From assembly GCF_004099695.1 (NCBI RefSeq), contig NZ_SCHL01000004.1:1-64000 (forward strand): a DNA stretch of 64,000 bases. The letters are read 5' to 3'. The position numbers and the translations under genes are program-made. A model generated the notes under the pieces. That model was given only the letters and a program-made list of their open reading frames with translations, did not search any database and had not been told where the DNA came from. Below are positions 26,730-36,645 of the stretch, piece by piece; the stretch's first letter is position 1, and each line of letters begins with the position of its first letter. The stretch is from Methanosarcina sp. MSH10X1. GTDB lineage: Archaea; Halobacteriota; Methanosarcinia; Methanosarcinales; Methanosarcinaceae.

Positions 26730-27524
26730 ATGAAGGGTGAAAAAATGACATATTATTTATGTCTACTCACAGCGACTGCGATCCTCCTTTCCGGCTGTGC
26801 AATAGGGGAGTGCCAGCCGCAAAAAGGGAATTGCATTATGAAGCCAGCTCAAATGGAAACGTTTGAGGGGGAAAATAAAACTCTGGGCAATGGAACTGTC
26901 TATTCCTGGGTTACGCTTGACACCGAAGGAAATCCTTCATCAATAGGAGTAAACTTCACAGAATCAGCCCTGGAGGAACTGCCAGAAGCGGTTGTAGAGT
27001 ATGCATTTGATCTGCCAGAAGAAGCTGCTTCTACAGCCTATGACCATGTAGGAATTGATTGGAATCCGGCTGGACATGACCCGCATGGGATCTATGATAA
27101 GCCGCATTTTGATTTCCATTTTTACATGATAAGCCCTGAAGAAAGGGATAAAATTACAGCTTCTGATAAAGACTCAGAGAAATTATCAAAAGAGCCGGTT
27201 CCCGGTTATATCCCCGAAGGATATGTTTCCACACCCGGAGGAGTACCCAGAATGGGAGCACACTGGATAGATCCTGAAGCCCCTGAGTTTAAAGGACAGC
27301 CCTTTAATGAGACCTTTATCTATGGGTTTTACAACGGGAAAATGGTTTTCGTCGAACCGATGGTTACAATAGCCTTCCTTGAGGCAAAACCGGAAATAAC
27401 GAAAGAACTCAAGCTTCCGAAATGCTATCCGGCAGGTGCATACTACCCCACTAACTATTCCATAAGCTATAATGAAGCGAGTAAAGCGTATACGGTAGCC
27501 CTGGAGAATCTAACCCTCAGATAA
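26730..27524 (+). CDS. Lipoprotein, DUF5602-like (TTHB210-like domain)
   Basis: Exported lipoprotein of 264 residues. The signal peptide ends in the lipobox LLSGC. The mature part contains YDHVGIDWNPAGHDPHGIYD and PHFDFHFYMISPEERDKI, a His-rich pattern seen in DUF5602 proteins that could bind metal, plus GGVPRMGAHWIDPEAPEF. ATG 26730 has GGGGGT upstream and gives Lys residues before the hydrophobic core; ATG 26715 and 26745 are possible. It follows iscU by 58 bases. Role unknown; possibly a metal-binding surface protein. Confidence 0.78.
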   Translation: MKGEKMTYYLCLLTATAILLSGCAIGECQPQKGNCIMKPAQMETFEGENKTLGNGTVYSWVTLDTEGNPSSIGVNFTESALEELPEAVVEYAFDLPEEAASTAYDHVGIDWNPAGHDPHGIYDKPHFDFHFYMISPEERDKITASDKDSEKLSKEPVPGYIPEGYVSTPGGVPRMGAHWIDPEAPEFKGQPFNETFIYGFYNGKMVFVEPMVTIAFLEAKPEITKELKLPKCYPAGAYYPTNYSISYNEASKAYTVALENLTLR

Positions 27525-27552
27525 GATACATAGTTTAATTTTTAAAAACAGA

Positions 27553-27574
27553 GAGAGGAGTAATTTCTCCTCTC
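27553..27574. terminator. Bidirectional hairpin terminator
   Basis: GAGAGGAG and CTCCTCTC form a perfect 8-bp stem with loop TAATTT, between the convergent lipoprotein and catalase genes. Confidence 0.7.
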
Positions 27575-27636
27575 AATTAGTCTCAGCTTAAGTTAATTTA
27601 GCCCAGATGAACTAAAAAGTTAGAGCTTAATTAAGC

Positions 27637-29781
27637 TCAGGCTGGAACCTGTTCTTTCTTTTCCCTGTCCCAGTGCCGGTGCTTTGCAATCGCAGTGGTG
27701 AAGGATTTGTTAAAATCGCTCCTATCCCCTTCTTTGACGGCAGTTACGACACCTTTATCGGAGACTAACGGAATCTCTTTGTCAACCGATTCCTTCCCTG
27801 CAAATTGTATATCTGGCAGGTTTGCAGCTTTGAATAACTCTACGCCTTCACCGGTTGCCCCCAGTGCTTTGCAGTGCCGGAATGCCTCATTGACGAAATG
27901 GATTGCATCTCCCTGCATTTTCAGGGTCTTTACATTCTCTTTTCCTCCCGGGATATATACGGCGTCGTACAGTACTGATTCCGTAGTGACGTAGCTTTTA
28001 TCAACCTCTATTTCTTCCCCGCTTGAACTCTTTAGCATCCCCTGGTGTTCAGAAACAATATGGGTTTTTGCTCCGCCAGCCTCTAAAGCCTGCTTTACCT
28101 GGCTAACATCGTTATGATTATACCCATCCGCAGCAATGATGGCAATCTTTCTGGTTTTAATGGTGTTCTTCACATTACGCTCCGAGCGCTCCTGGCTGAC
28201 ATTCGGAGACTCTTTTGTGACAGGGGATCCTCCTTTCTTTTCAGGAGCAGGGACACCTACCCCCTTTGCAATTTCAATTGCAAGATCTCCGTCCACATTG
28301 TTGAACATATCAACAACCGCTTTCCGTATATTCTTATCATTAACTTTTCCTATCTCAAAATGGAATGCTTCTATAATGTGTTTCTTTTCCGGCTCCGACA
28401 TACTGTTCCAGAATAATTTGGCCTGGCTGAAAAAGTCTTTGAACTTCTCACTGCGGGAGCGGATCTTTTTACCCTCTACCTTTTCCATATAGTGGACGTA
28501 TCCGCCTTCTTCTCCAGAAGCCGGACGAGGAAGGTTTTCCCCTACCGTGTTAGGGAAATAACTTGTTTTGCCTTTGTTTATCGTCGTACGGTGATAGCCC
28601 TCTCTTTGATTATTGGCTACCGGTGCCAGCGGCCGGTTAATCGGGATTTCCTGGAAATTCGGACCACCCAGGCGGATTAATTGCGTATCGAGATATGAGA
28701 AAAGGCGCCCCTGAAGGAGCGGGTCGTTGGAAAAGTCGATACCTGGAACCACATTTGCCGGGCAGAATGCTACCTGTTCGGTTTCAGCAAAGAAATTATC
28801 AGGATTGCGGTTAAGGGTCATCTTACCTATCCATTTAATAGGTACATCCTCTTCCGGCCAGATCTTGGTGGGATCTAGAATATCGAAGTCGAATTTAAAC
28901 TCGTCCTCTTCCTCCAGGATCTGCACTCCGAACTCATACTCCGGATAGTCTCCCATCTCAATTGCTTCCCAGAGGTCACGCCGGTTAAAATCGGGATCTT
29001 TTCCTGCTATTTTCTGAGTTTCATCCCAGACAAGGGAGTGAATGCCAAGCAGGGGTTTCCAGTGAAACTTTATAAATCTCCCCTTGCCTTCCGAATTAAC
29101 GAAACGGAAGGTGTTAACCCCAAAGCCCTCCATCATGCGGTAACTCCTGGGAAGCGCACGATCGGAAAGAACCCACATAATCATGTGTGCATTTTCCGGG
29201 TGGCAGGAGACAAAGTCCCAGAATGTATCGTGGGCTGCCGAAGCCTGGGGTATCTGGTTGTCCTGTTCGGGTTTAATCGCATGGACAAGATCAGGGAACT
29301 TAATAGCATCCTGAATAAAGAATACAGGCATATTATTGCCGACAAGGTCATAGTTCCCATCCTCAGTGTAGAACTTTGTCGCAAAACCCCGGACATCCCT
29401 GACGGTATCAGCCGAGCCTCTAAAACCTACAACCGTCGAAAACCGTACAAAGACAGGCGTTTTCTTATTAGGATCCTGAAGGAATTTCGCACTCGTATAT
29501 TCCTTCATAGGCTCATAGACCTGGAAATACCCGTACGCTCCGGATCCACGGGCATGTACAACCCTTTCCGGAATCCGCTCATGATCAAAATGAGTTAATT
29601 TCTCCCTGAAATGGAAATCTTCAAGCAGGGTTGGTCCCCTTTCCCCTGCTTTGAGTGAAATATCTGTATTGCTAACTCTAACACCCTGATTCGTTGTCAG
29701 GAATTCACGCTCAGGATCTTCACGGACCATCTCTAACTGCTCGTCTTTGCTCTTTTCATCGACTATCCTCTTCTTCTCCAC
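27637..29781 (-). CDS. katE: Large-subunit (HPII-type) heme catalase
   Basis: Breaks down hydrogen peroxide. The protein of 714 residues has the clade 2 architecture: N-terminal extension, catalase barrel and a C-terminal DJ-1/PfpI-like domain (from about 545, [27 protein letters not shown] and the rest in pieces). Catalytic His76 is in [11 protein letters not shown], Asn149 in [10 protein letters not shown], and the heme-ligand Tyr363 in [10 protein letters not shown]; their spacings (73 and 287) equal those of E. coli HPII. GTG 29781 is the start, with GGTG nine bases before it. No signal peptide. Catalases of this type are patchy in methanogens and point to acquisition from bacteria and to oxygen tolerance. 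Confidence 0.95.
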   Translation of the reverse strand: MEKKRIVDEKSKDEQLEMVREDPEREFLTTNQGVRVSNTDISLKAGERGPTLLEDFHFREKLTHFDHERIPERVVHARGSGAYGYFQVYEPMKEYTSAKFLQDPNKKTPVFVRFSTVVGFRGSADTVRDVRGFATKFYTEDGNYDLVGNNMPVFFIQDAIKFPDLVHAIKPEQDNQIPQASAAHDTFWDFVSCHPENAHMIMWVLSDRALPRSYRMMEGFGVNTFRFVNSEGKGRFIKFHWKPLLGIHSLVWDETQKIAGKDPDFNRRDLWEAIEMGDYPEYEFGVQILEEEDEFKFDFDILDPTKIWPEEDVPIKWIGKMTLNRNPDNFFAETEQVAFCPANVVPGIDFSNDPLLQGRLFSYLDTQLIRLGGPNFQEIPINRPLAPVANNQREGYHRTTINKGKTSYFPNTVGENLPRPASGEEGGYVHYMEKVEGKKIRSRSEKFKDFFSQAKLFWNSMSEPEKKHIIEAFHFEIGKVNDKNIRKAVVDMFNNVDGDLAIEIAKGVGVPAPEKKGGSPVTKESPNVSQERSERNVKNTIKTRKIAIIAADGYNHNDVSQVKQALEAGGAKTHIVSEHQGMLKSSSGEEIEVDKSYVTTESVLYDAVYIPGGKENVKTLKMQGDAIHFVNEAFRHCKALGATGEGVELFKAANLPDIQFAGKESVDKEIPLVSDKGVVTAVKEGDRSDFNKSFTTAIAKHRHWDREKKEQVPA

Positions 29782-30300
29782 TGTTCAGCACCTTCCCTAT
29801 TTATCTGGTTCTAAATTTTAGATAACTGGAATTTATATTTTCATGGGTTCTTAAAGGAAGCAAAGGCGGGTAGTGGCATATCTCAATGTAAGTGACTATC
29901 ATGACTGAAACGCAAAATTTCAGACCCAGTCCGTGATACATCTGATTCTGGCAGCCAGAGAATAATTTTAGCTCCATACGGGTCAGAGCTTTAGCTCAAT
30001 CTACAACTAACAATTGAGTGCATATGCATGCTCAACTTCCCCATTCCAACTTCCCCATTTGTAAATTGGTTTGTTATTATATGAGTGTTTTTATAAAGAG
30101 ATTAAATCCTTAACACAGAAGATGAACTCTGGAATGAATTAATAGAACACCGCAGGGACTTGCAGGCAAGACGTGTAAAACTGGAAGGAATTATCCTGAG
30201 TGCTGACTTTCAGCCGGTGCAGTAGCATTTGTTTCTTTGCATAAAGATAAGAATATATTAGCCAAAAACATTTAATGAACATTGAACTTGAAAAAAGAGA
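29782..30300. other. Divergent intergenic region
   Basis: About 520 bases between the divergent catalase and methyltransferase genes. A 13-base word CAACTTCCCCATT is directly repeated near 30025-30057. TATA-like elements occur on both sides (for example TTATATGAG near 30077 and TTTTATAAAG near 30090). No gene or palindromic operator is convincing. Confidence 0.35.
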
Positions 30301-30308
30301 GTGAGCAC

Positions 30309-31109
30309 ATGGCTGGATATGTTCACGGTTATTCCGAAAGAGAAGCGCTCCGTCTGGAAGAGCAGGCAGATACACTTGAGGGACTTCTTCATTACGATAC
30401 AATATATCCACCCGGGGCAAAGGTACTCGAAGCCGGCTGCGGAATAGGGGCCCAGACCGTTATTCTGGCAAAAAACAACCCCAGGGCAGAAATCACTTCG
30501 ATTGATGTCTCTCTGGATTCACTTGAAAAGGCCAGAGAAAATGTGGATTCTAAAAGTATTGGAAATGTCAGATTCCTGCAGGCAGATATATTTTCTCCCC
30601 CTTTCGAAGATGAGAGTTTTGACCATATTTTCGTTTGTTTCGTACTTGAGCATCTTCAGAATCCGTCCGAAGCTCTGGATAGACTTAGAAAAGTCCTGAA
30701 ACCTGGGGGTACTATAACTGTTATTGAAGGAGACCACGGTTCATGTTACTTTTATCCGGAAGGAGAAGAAGCTCTTGCAGCCTGGAATTGCCTTATCAAG
30801 GTACAGTCATATATGAAAGGAAATTCCCTTATCGGACGCCAGCTTTACCCTCTTCTGCAGGGATCAGGATTCAATGAGGTGAAAGTAGAGCCCAGGATGG
30901 TATATGCGGATTCCAGTAAGCCTGAGCTGGTAGACGGTTTTATCCTGAAGACCATTATTCCCATGGTAGAAGGCGTGAAAAGACAGTCTCTGGAAATGCA
31001 AATGATCGAAGAAGAAACATGGAATAAAGGGATAACAGAACTCCATGAGACTGCCAGACCCACAGGCACGTTTTGCTATACCTTCTTTAAAGGAAGAGCG
31101 AGAAAGTAA
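30309..31109 (+). CDS. SAM-dependent class I methyltransferase
   Basis: Protein of 266 residues with the class I fold: motif I VLEAGCGIGAQTV, acidic EITSIDVS after strand 2, LQADIFSPPFEDESFDHIF for motifs II/III, and LRKVLKPGGTITVIEGDHG. The closest type is the UbiE/COQ5-like small-molecule methyltransferases. The C-terminal part (WNKGITELHETARPTGTFCYTFF) may define the substrate. ATG 30309 is chosen; upstream TTG 30282 is less likely. It is divergent from catalase and stands alone; substrate unknown. Confidence 0.88.
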   Translation: MAGYVHGYSEREALRLEEQADTLEGLLHYDTIYPPGAKVLEAGCGIGAQTVILAKNNPRAEITSIDVSLDSLEKARENVDSKSIGNVRFLQADIFSPPFEDESFDHIFVCFVLEHLQNPSEALDRLRKVLKPGGTITVIEGDHGSCYFYPEGEEALAAWNCLIKVQSYMKGNSLIGRQLYPLLQGSGFNEVKVEPRMVYADSSKPELVDGFILKTIIPMVEGVKRQSLEMQMIEEETWNKGITELHETARPTGTFCYTFFKGRARK

Positions 31110-31114
31110 AAAAT

Positions 31115-31151
31115 CCTGAACTCAAGTAATTGGAATAGCCCAGGGTTCAGG
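31115..31151. terminator. Hairpin between convergent genes
   Basis: CCTGAAC (31115-31121) pairs with GTTCAGG (31145-31151). Confidence 0.4.
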
Positions 31152-31171
31152 GGGAAAACGGAAAAAACAGG

Positions 31172-32299
31172 TTATTTCTCAAACAACCTTGAAACCTCTT
31201 TTAACATCTCTCTTATAGGGGTCTTTTGTGGACATTTTTCCTCGCATTCCCCGCATTCCGTACAGTTTGAAGCCTTGCCTTCAAGGCCGCTATATAAGAG
31301 TTTTTCCTCTTCGATTTTATCAAACATCTCAGCATTATTAAGGTATTTAAAGTTCTCAGGAATATTTACTCCTGAAGGACAGGGCATGCAGTACTGGCAA
31401 CCAGTACAGTTAACTCTGGTTTTCGACCTGTAGATCTCCTTTACTTTGGAAATCAACCTTCTCTCTTCCTCTGTCAGGGAATTAGGAAAACCGTTTGCTG
31501 CAATTTTTACGTTATCTTCTACGTGAGCCAGTTCGGTCATGCCACTCAGGACAACACCTATCTCAGGATAGTCCCAGAGATAACGAAGACCCCATTCCAC
31601 AGGGCTTCGTATGGTTTCAGCACTATCCCAGATCTCCTTGACTTCCCGAGGAATTTTTGAAGCCAGGTATCCTCCACGCAGAGGTTCCATAATAGCAACC
31701 CCAAGACCCTTTGAAGCTGCATACATCAGACCTTCTTTGCCTGCCTGGAAGCTTTCGTCCATGAAATTAAACTGGATTTGACACATGTTCCATGGATAAG
31801 AATCAACGATTTCTTTAAATAGGTCCATATTGTCATGGAAAGAGAAACCTGTATATTTTATTCGTCCATCTTTAAGGGCGGAATTAAGGAAATCAAAAAC
31901 ATCATGCTTTTTTAAAAGGGGCCAGAAATCCCCGTTCAGCGCGTGAAGAAGATAGAAATCTATATAGTCAGTCCTGAGTCGTTCAAGCTGCTCGTTTAAA
32001 TAACGGTCCATATCCTCCCTGCTCGTAACAAGCCAGCTTGGAAGTTTCGTTGCGAGACAGACTTTTTCCCTGTAGCCATCCTGAAGGGCTTTCCCAATAA
32101 CAGATTCACTCATACCCCCATGATAGGGATATGCAGTATCAATATAATTGACGCCGTGATCAATGGCGTAACGAATCATTTGTGCAGCTTTTTCCTCATC
32201 AACTTTTGAATCGTCACCCCCAAGAGTAGGAAGCCGCATAGTACCGAATCCAAGTATTGAGACACTTTTACCCGTTTGACCAAGCTCTCGATATAACAT
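31172..32299 (-). CDS. Aldo/keto reductase with C-terminal 4Fe-4S domain
   Basis: Protein of 375 residues. The N-terminal TIM barrel has the aldo/keto reductase marks: GFGTMRLPTLGGDDSK, YIDTAYPYHGG (catalytic Tyr), LATKLPSW (Lys). The C-terminal part carries two ferredoxin-like clusters, CTGCQYCMPCPSGV and CTECGECEEKCPQ. Such fused enzymes are common in Methanosarcina and anaerobic bacteria and probably take electrons from ferredoxin rather than NADPH. ATG 32299. Physiological substrate unknown; the gene stands alone. Confidence 0.94.
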   Translation of the reverse strand: MLYRELGQTGKSVSILGFGTMRLPTLGGDDSKVDEEKAAQMIRYAIDHGVNYIDTAYPYHGGMSESVIGKALQDGYREKVCLATKLPSWLVTSREDMDRYLNEQLERLRTDYIDFYLLHALNGDFWPLLKKHDVFDFLNSALKDGRIKYTGFSFHDNMDLFKEIVDSYPWNMCQIQFNFMDESFQAGKEGLMYAASKGLGVAIMEPLRGGYLASKIPREVKEIWDSAETIRSPVEWGLRYLWDYPEIGVVLSGMTELAHVEDNVKIAANGFPNSLTEEERRLISKVKEIYRSKTRVNCTGCQYCMPCPSGVNIPENFKYLNNAEMFDKIEEEKLLYSGLEGKASNCTECGECEEKCPQKTPIREMLKEVSRLFEK

Positions 32300-32793
32300 T
32301 ATATTTACCCCTCAATATAAAAGAAAAAAATCCACCCCAGGTGAAATTCTTATTACCTTTTCGACATGATACTTGATAATACTTTGTGAGATTACGAACC
32401 GTCCAAATGAAGGCAGAAAAAGGCTCAACCGGGAGAAAAAGACCTGTTTCTGGAAAAAATACCTGAACTCAGAGCGAACTTAACCTGAGACAGCTACTTC
32501 TCAGGGGGAGAGAGTTTCTGGAGAAAACGATGATGACATGTATATATAAAAAGAGCTTAAACTAAGAATAGGAATTAAGTGGGGGCAAAGAGGTACTTTT
32601 GATGTGATTAGCCGGGTATGTAAAGGAATACTTAAAATTGTCCTTTTCCGGTTTATGAGAAGTTCCAGATTATAAAGATCCGAATTAAAAAATGCCTCTT
32701 CAGTTAGTGGAAGAAACCGGACTGAAACGGATTTCAGCTGATGGAGAAAATACTTAAAATGACCTGTTCTGAGCTGGTTGTGGAGGTGCTTAG
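32300..32793. other. Divergent intergenic region
   Basis: About 490 bases between divergent genes. A good TATA-like element TATATATAAA lies near 32540-32550 on the plus strand. No gene, operator or repeat is convincing. Confidence 0.35.
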
Positions 32794-33756
32794 CTGAACC
32801 TCGGAAGACTGAAGAGAATCACTCTGGCTATTTTATTACTCACCGCAGGAGTGATTTCAGTTTGCATCTACTGGACAGAAATTGTGCGTGTACTGGAAGA
32901 AAGCTGGAGAATGCTCAGCGGAGCCCGGATCAGTTATGTTATTCTGGCTTCCTCGGCTTACCTGCTGAGTGTTTACTTTTTTGCAGTCCGCTGGCAACAG
33001 GTGCTCTCCTCTATCGGGTATGAGCTTAAAGCCACAAGCCTTCTTCCTATTTTTTTCGGGGCAGCGTTCTTAAACAACATTACCCCGGCAAGCAGGACAG
33101 GAGGAGAATCCCTCCGGATAATCTGGGCTAACAAAAGCTTTGGAATCAGTTACACCCATGCCCTCATAGCAATAGTTTTCGAGAGACTGGTTGAGGCAAT
33201 TCCTGTTGCACTGCTATCAATTTACGTTCTATACTTATTCCCCTCATTAGAGATAGAATTCCTGCCTCAGAAGAGTGCTTTAACGTTAAACTCGACCTAT
33301 CTGATATTCGTAGCTATCCTTACAGCAGGGGTGGCAACATGGCTTTTCCGGGAGAAATTTATTATTCTTTTCAGGGATATGCAGCAAAATCAAAAGCAGA
33401 TTAATAAATCCTTCATTCCTGTTCTCCTGCTATCCTGCAGCATATGGGCTCTCGATGTGCTGCGCCTCAAATTGGTAGCTTCAGCCCTTGAAATCTCCTT
33501 ATCTGTGAACTCAATTATAACACTTTCAGTCCTGTACCTCGTGCTGGGATGCCTTCCAATTACTCCGGGGGGACTCGGTATAGTAGAGGGAGGCTTGATT
33601 TCCTTGCTTCTCTATTTCGGGTTGTCACTTGCCTCAGCAGGTAGCTTTGTGCTTCTTGAGAGGTTAATCTCCTATGGACTCAGCAGTCTGATAGGTGGTG
33701 TGTACCTGTTTTATTATGGGGGATATGAGATATGGAAAAACACAAAATCGCGTTGA
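32794..33756 (+). CDS. Flippase-like membrane protein (LPG_synthase_TM, AglD-like)
   Basis: Integral membrane protein of the UPF0104/lysylphosphatidylglycerol synthase TM family (about eight segments). Family marks are NNITPASRTGGESLRI, FERLVEAIP and CLPITPGGLGIVEGGLI. Relatives act in membrane translocation or in archaeal glycan assembly (AglD). The frame starts after a TAG at 32791; the first possible codon is CTG 32794, placed 6 bases after a perfect GGAGGTG, and encodes NLGRLKRITLAILLLTAG, an ideal first membrane segment. The first ordinary start, GTG 32851, would cut that segment. It overlaps the glycosyltransferase gene by 25 bases, so both likely work on the same surface glycan or lipid. 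Confidence 0.85.
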   Translation: MNLGRLKRITLAILLLTAGVISVCIYWTEIVRVLEESWRMLSGARISYVILASSAYLLSVYFFAVRWQQVLSSIGYELKATSLLPIFFGAAFLNNITPASRTGGESLRIIWANKSFGISYTHALIAIVFERLVEAIPVALLSIYVLYLFPSLEIEFLPQKSALTLNSTYLIFVAILTAGVATWLFREKFIILFRDMQQNQKQINKSFIPVLLLSCSIWALDVLRLKLVASALEISLSVNSIITLSVLYLVLGCLPITPGGLGIVEGGLISLLLYFGLSLASAGSFVLLERLISYGLSSLIGGVYLFYYGGYEIWKNTKSR

Positions 33757-34862
33757 TCAGTGACTGGTATTTTCCAAAGGTCGGAGGGATCGAGTATTCC
33801 ATGCATTCTCTTGCAAAAAAGTTAGTTCAGAAGGGGCATGAGGTTCATATTATTACCAGAAGCTATCCTGATATTCCTCAATATAGCGTAAGGGACAAAG
33901 CAAGAATAATAAGGATAGAAGGCAGCCCCATTCCCGGACAACAGCGTTTCCTGATGCCGGGCGCTTATAAAGAACTCTACAATTTATTGAAATCTGAAAA
34001 ATATGATATTATCAACTCTCACGGACTGGACTCCCCGCTCAGTATGGCTGCTCTTATCGCGTCCAGAAAACTTGGATTTCCGTCCGTAGTTACCAATCAC
34101 TCTCTTGTAGGGGACACACCACTGAGCCCCTTTCTGTATCTGGCAGGGAAACTGCTTATCAGAAACGCCGATGCAGTGATTGCAGTCAGTTCAGCAGTCG
34201 AAAAAGACTCAAAGACAATGACAGAAAAACCTATTTACTGTATTTCTAACGGTATTGATCCGGAGAGTAAGACTATCAAGATCCCCTTTCCTGTAGATAA
34301 GCGAAGAAAAACCGTAATTATTACGGTTGCACGCATGATTAAAAAGAAAGGAGTTCAGAATATTATATGCCTTGCCCCTTCGATTCTGAAAAAACATGAA
34401 AATTTACTATTTGTAATGATAGGAGACGGACCCCTCAGGAAAAGATTGGAAAGAAAGGTAGAAGAAGCAGGTTTATCCGGAAACTTCTATTTTACAGGAG
34501 AGGTTCCCAGGGAAAAAGTACTGGGGTATCTGGAACAGGCTGATATCTTTGCTCTTCCTTCGATTAATGAAGCCTTCGGAATTTCGATCCTGGAAGCGAT
34601 TTCAAAAGAGGTTCCTGTTGTTGCAATGAATAATAGCGGGGTTTCGGATATAATCAGGAGCGGCGTAAACGGCTACCTTGCAAATAATCTTGCAGAATTT
34701 TCCTATCTCCTGCAGGATTTGATAGAGAACCCGGATCTGCGAACCTCATTTGCACTGGAGGCAGTCCGTGGGCTTTCAAATTATGACTTAAATAAAATAT
34801 GTGAGCAAACAAGCAGGGTATATTCAAGTGTTATTTATGAAAAATATAACAATAACAATTGA
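33732..34862 (+). CDS. Glycosyltransferase family 4 protein
   Basis: GT-B fold glycosyltransferase of 376 residues. The N-terminal domain has the GT4 donor/acceptor start SDWYFPKVGGIEYSMHSLAKK and FPSVVTNHSLVG; the C-terminal domain has ARMIKKKGVQNII, IGDGPLRKRLERK and the nucleotide-sugar motif EAFGISILEAISKEVPVVA (E-x7-E). It probably adds a sugar to a membrane-bound lipid or glycoprotein precursor. It starts inside the flippase-like gene (25-base overlap), evidence of translational coupling. No membrane segment. Confidence 0.93.
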   Translation: MEKHKIALISDWYFPKVGGIEYSMHSLAKKLVQKGHEVHIITRSYPDIPQYSVRDKARIIRIEGSPIPGQQRFLMPGAYKELYNLLKSEKYDIINSHGLDSPLSMAALIASRKLGFPSVVTNHSLVGDTPLSPFLYLAGKLLIRNADAVIAVSSAVEKDSKTMTEKPIYCISNGIDPESKTIKIPFPVDKRRKTVIITVARMIKKKGVQNIICLAPSILKKHENLLFVMIGDGPLRKRLERKVEEAGLSGNFYFTGEVPREKVLGYLEQADIFALPSINEAFGISILEAISKEVPVVAMNNSGVSDIIRSGVNGYLANNLAEFSYLLQDLIENPDLRTSFALEAVRGLSNYDLNKICEQTSRVYSSVIYEKYNNNN

Positions 34863-35050
34863 TGCGGAAGCGGGCTGCCGACCTGGCTTACAACTGCAAT
34901 AAGTATGCAAGGATTGCTAAGTTTTTTTGATTCCTTCAAAAGGTAGAGGTTATTCTTCAAGAACTTCCATGATATTCTGATTTTGTCGTTTTCTAGGAAT
35001 AACTTTCGGGCAACGTCCAGGCACCTGCACAAATAAAGAAGCTTGACTTC

Positions 35051-35338
35051 TCATTTTTCTACTGCTTTCTTTGCCTCTTTCGTAATCTCTTTCATCATCT
35101 CCCCTACGAGGTTCGCCTTCTCACAATGAGAAGCCTCCTTCGGCTTGCAGTTCAGGAGGATACTCATCAGTCTGTCAGCCATCCGGTAAAGTTTGATATC
35201 CTCAAGCCTGACCAGAAGCGTGGACAGGCTCTCACTAAACTCCCTGCATTTATCGTGATTACAGACTGCCTCCTCATGCAGCCGGCAGACCGATTGCAGG
35301 TCTTTTATAATCTCTTCCGGAATATTTGTCTCAACCAT
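35051..35338 (-). CDS. Small helical hypothetical protein
   Basis: Protein of 95 residues, all helical by composition, with four Cys (VCRLHEEAVC, DKC and NCKPKEASHC). It resembles no family I can name. It is the last gene of the minus-strand group that contains the DsrE/F/H-like genes (122 bases after DsrH), so a link to sulfur transfer or to metal binding is possible. ATG 35338 is chosen; GTG 35359 with GAGAG upstream is an alternative. Confidence 0.6.
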   Translation of the reverse strand: MVETNIPEEIIKDLQSVCRLHEEAVCNHDKCREFSESLSTLLVRLEDIKLYRMADRLMSILLNCKPKEASHCEKANLVGEMMKEITKEAKKAVEK

Positions 35339-35460
35339 AGGGATTATCCGATTCAGCACTTCTCTCTAAGGGTATTAAATACGGTTAAAGTATGAAAATA
35401 GAACTGGCATTTCTAATTACAAATAGAAAAGTAATATCTTAAACTTTAGGGTCAGATATT

Positions 35461-35769
35461 TTAAAATGTATATGCATGCCTGCAGTGTTCCATCGCATCC
35501 TCAACAAAAGCGGTGTAAAAATCATCCGGAACTATAACTCTTTCCCCGACTCTTATCGCTCTGAGTTCAAGATCCTGCTGACAGGCGTAAATCTTGAATC
35601 CCGGCAATTCCTCGATTCCGGTGAGCAGATGATAGACTCCGTCTCCTGCCAGATAAATCCTTGCGTTCCCGGAACGGGCAGCCAGTTTTAAGCACAATTC
35701 GGACCTGTCGTTGTGGGGAGGCTTTGTAAGCAGGAAAACATCGTATTGCTCTTTTTTTACATTATCCAC
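35461..35769 (-). CDS. DsrH/TusB-like sulfur relay protein
   Basis: Protein of 102 residues with the DsrH (TusB) pattern: YDVFLLTKPPHNDRSELCLKLAA, then ARIYLAGDGVYHLLTG and a C-terminal RVIVPDDFYTAFVEDAMEHC. The conserved Cys near the C-terminal half (IYACQQDL) fits the family. DsrE, DsrF and DsrH form a heterohexamer that passes sulfur to partners; here they follow one another in the order DsrE, DsrF, DsrH. GTG 35769 with AGGT upstream is the start. Confidence 0.78.
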   Translation of the reverse strand: MDNVKKEQYDVFLLTKPPHNDRSELCLKLAARSGNARIYLAGDGVYHLLTGIEELPGFKIYACQQDLELRAIRVGERVIVPDDFYTAFVEDAMEHCRHAYTF

Positions 35770-35840
35770 ACTATTACCTGTTCCACATTATTATCTGTTC
35801 ATTGTTATTCTTGAGATCACTTACTCAATAATAAGCCGCT

Positions 35841-36185
35841 TTAAAGCAGGATAACACACTCTGAACTTTCCAGAGCTTCAAGAAAGTTCTCCTCATCCGC
35901 CAGTTCCAGGGTTTCTATCAGGGTTTCCCCAAAAAGGTCTCTTTCCAGCAGCGAAGGTTCGTGAACAAGCACTTTCAGTTCTCCATATGCGTAAAGAATA
36001 TCGGCGAGGTTTGGCATTCCGGAACTTTTGCTGTCCTGACCGGCAAGAGCCAGATAAACTCCATCTCCATAAAGGCCAAGCACTGCACTTATCCTGTTAA
36101 AACTTACTGCAGCCGCATTCAACGCTCCAAAGGCTTTTTCGCTGCCGTAGGGGGCGGTATCTAATAGATAAAAAACAGATCTCAT
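35841..36185 (-). CDS. DsrF/TusC-like sulfur relay protein
   Basis: Protein of 114 residues resembling DsrF (TusC): MRSVFYLLDTAPYGSEKAFGALNAAAVS, GLYGDGVYLALAGQDS and KVLVHEPSLLERD. The gene lies 40 bases after the DsrE-like gene and 71 before the DsrH-like gene. ATG 36185 has GAGG at 9-10 bases. A C-terminal Cys (SSECVILL) is present. Assignment is from pattern and context. Confidence 0.78.
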   Translation of the reverse strand: MRSVFYLLDTAPYGSEKAFGALNAAAVSFNRISAVLGLYGDGVYLALAGQDSKSSGMPNLADILYAYGELKVLVHEPSLLERDLFGETLIETLELADEENFLEALESSECVILL

Positions 36186-36225
36186 TGAATCTGGACCTCG
36201 CAAAAATCGGGCATAATGTTAGACC

Positions 36226-36606
36226 TTATCTTGAGAGTGAAATTACCCTATCGCTCTTACATATCATTTCTGAGAGTTCATAGAGACTGGAAATCTCTAT
36301 TCCAGGAAAATAATCCCTGCAATTGGTCCCGTTCGAGATCTCCTCTTCTGCAATATAACCTCTTGCAGCAGCGCATCGTGCGCATGCCCTGATTACAGCC
36401 CCTTTCTTCGCAAGCCCGGAAAAAAGTGCACCGACATTGGTGAAAAAGGAGGGGGTCTGACCTTTTTTGGGGATATGCACCGCATCCAGGTACAGGAATA
36501 TGTTTACCCGGTATCGTTTAAGTGCAACCCCGGCAAGCAGGCATGCAATTTCGGCATACTCGGAAATATAAGGACCATCCGTAAGTAGTATTGTTAAGGT
36601 TTTCAA
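36226..36606 (-). CDS. DsrE/TusD-like sulfur relay protein
   Basis: Protein of 126 residues of the DsrE family: TLTILLTDGPYISEYAEIACLLAG, RVNIFLYLDAVHI and the catalytic region GAVIRACARCAAARGY with the persulfide Cys. The start is taken as TTG 36606, five bases after GGAGG; the frame extends to a TTG at 36636 that has no ribosome site. It follows the Fe-S-domain regulator by 39 bases, so the regulator and relay genes probably form one operon. Confidence 0.82.
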   Translation of the reverse strand: MKTLTILLTDGPYISEYAEIACLLAGVALKRYRVNIFLYLDAVHIPKKGQTPSFFTNVGALFSGLAKKGAVIRACARCAAARGYIAEEEISNGTNCRDYFPGIEISSLYELSEMICKSDRVISLSR

Positions 36607-36645
36607 AGCCTCCTCCGACAAAATGATAATATTCAATAACGGTGC

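Noticed and set aside
29038-29598. 186-codon ORF inside the catalase gene
   Set aside because: Antisense shadow; the catalase has all catalytic residues in its own frame.
33732-33756. Frameshift between flippase-like and glycosyltransferase genes
   Set aside because: The 25-base overlap has a normal stop and an ATG in another frame, as in translationally coupled genes.
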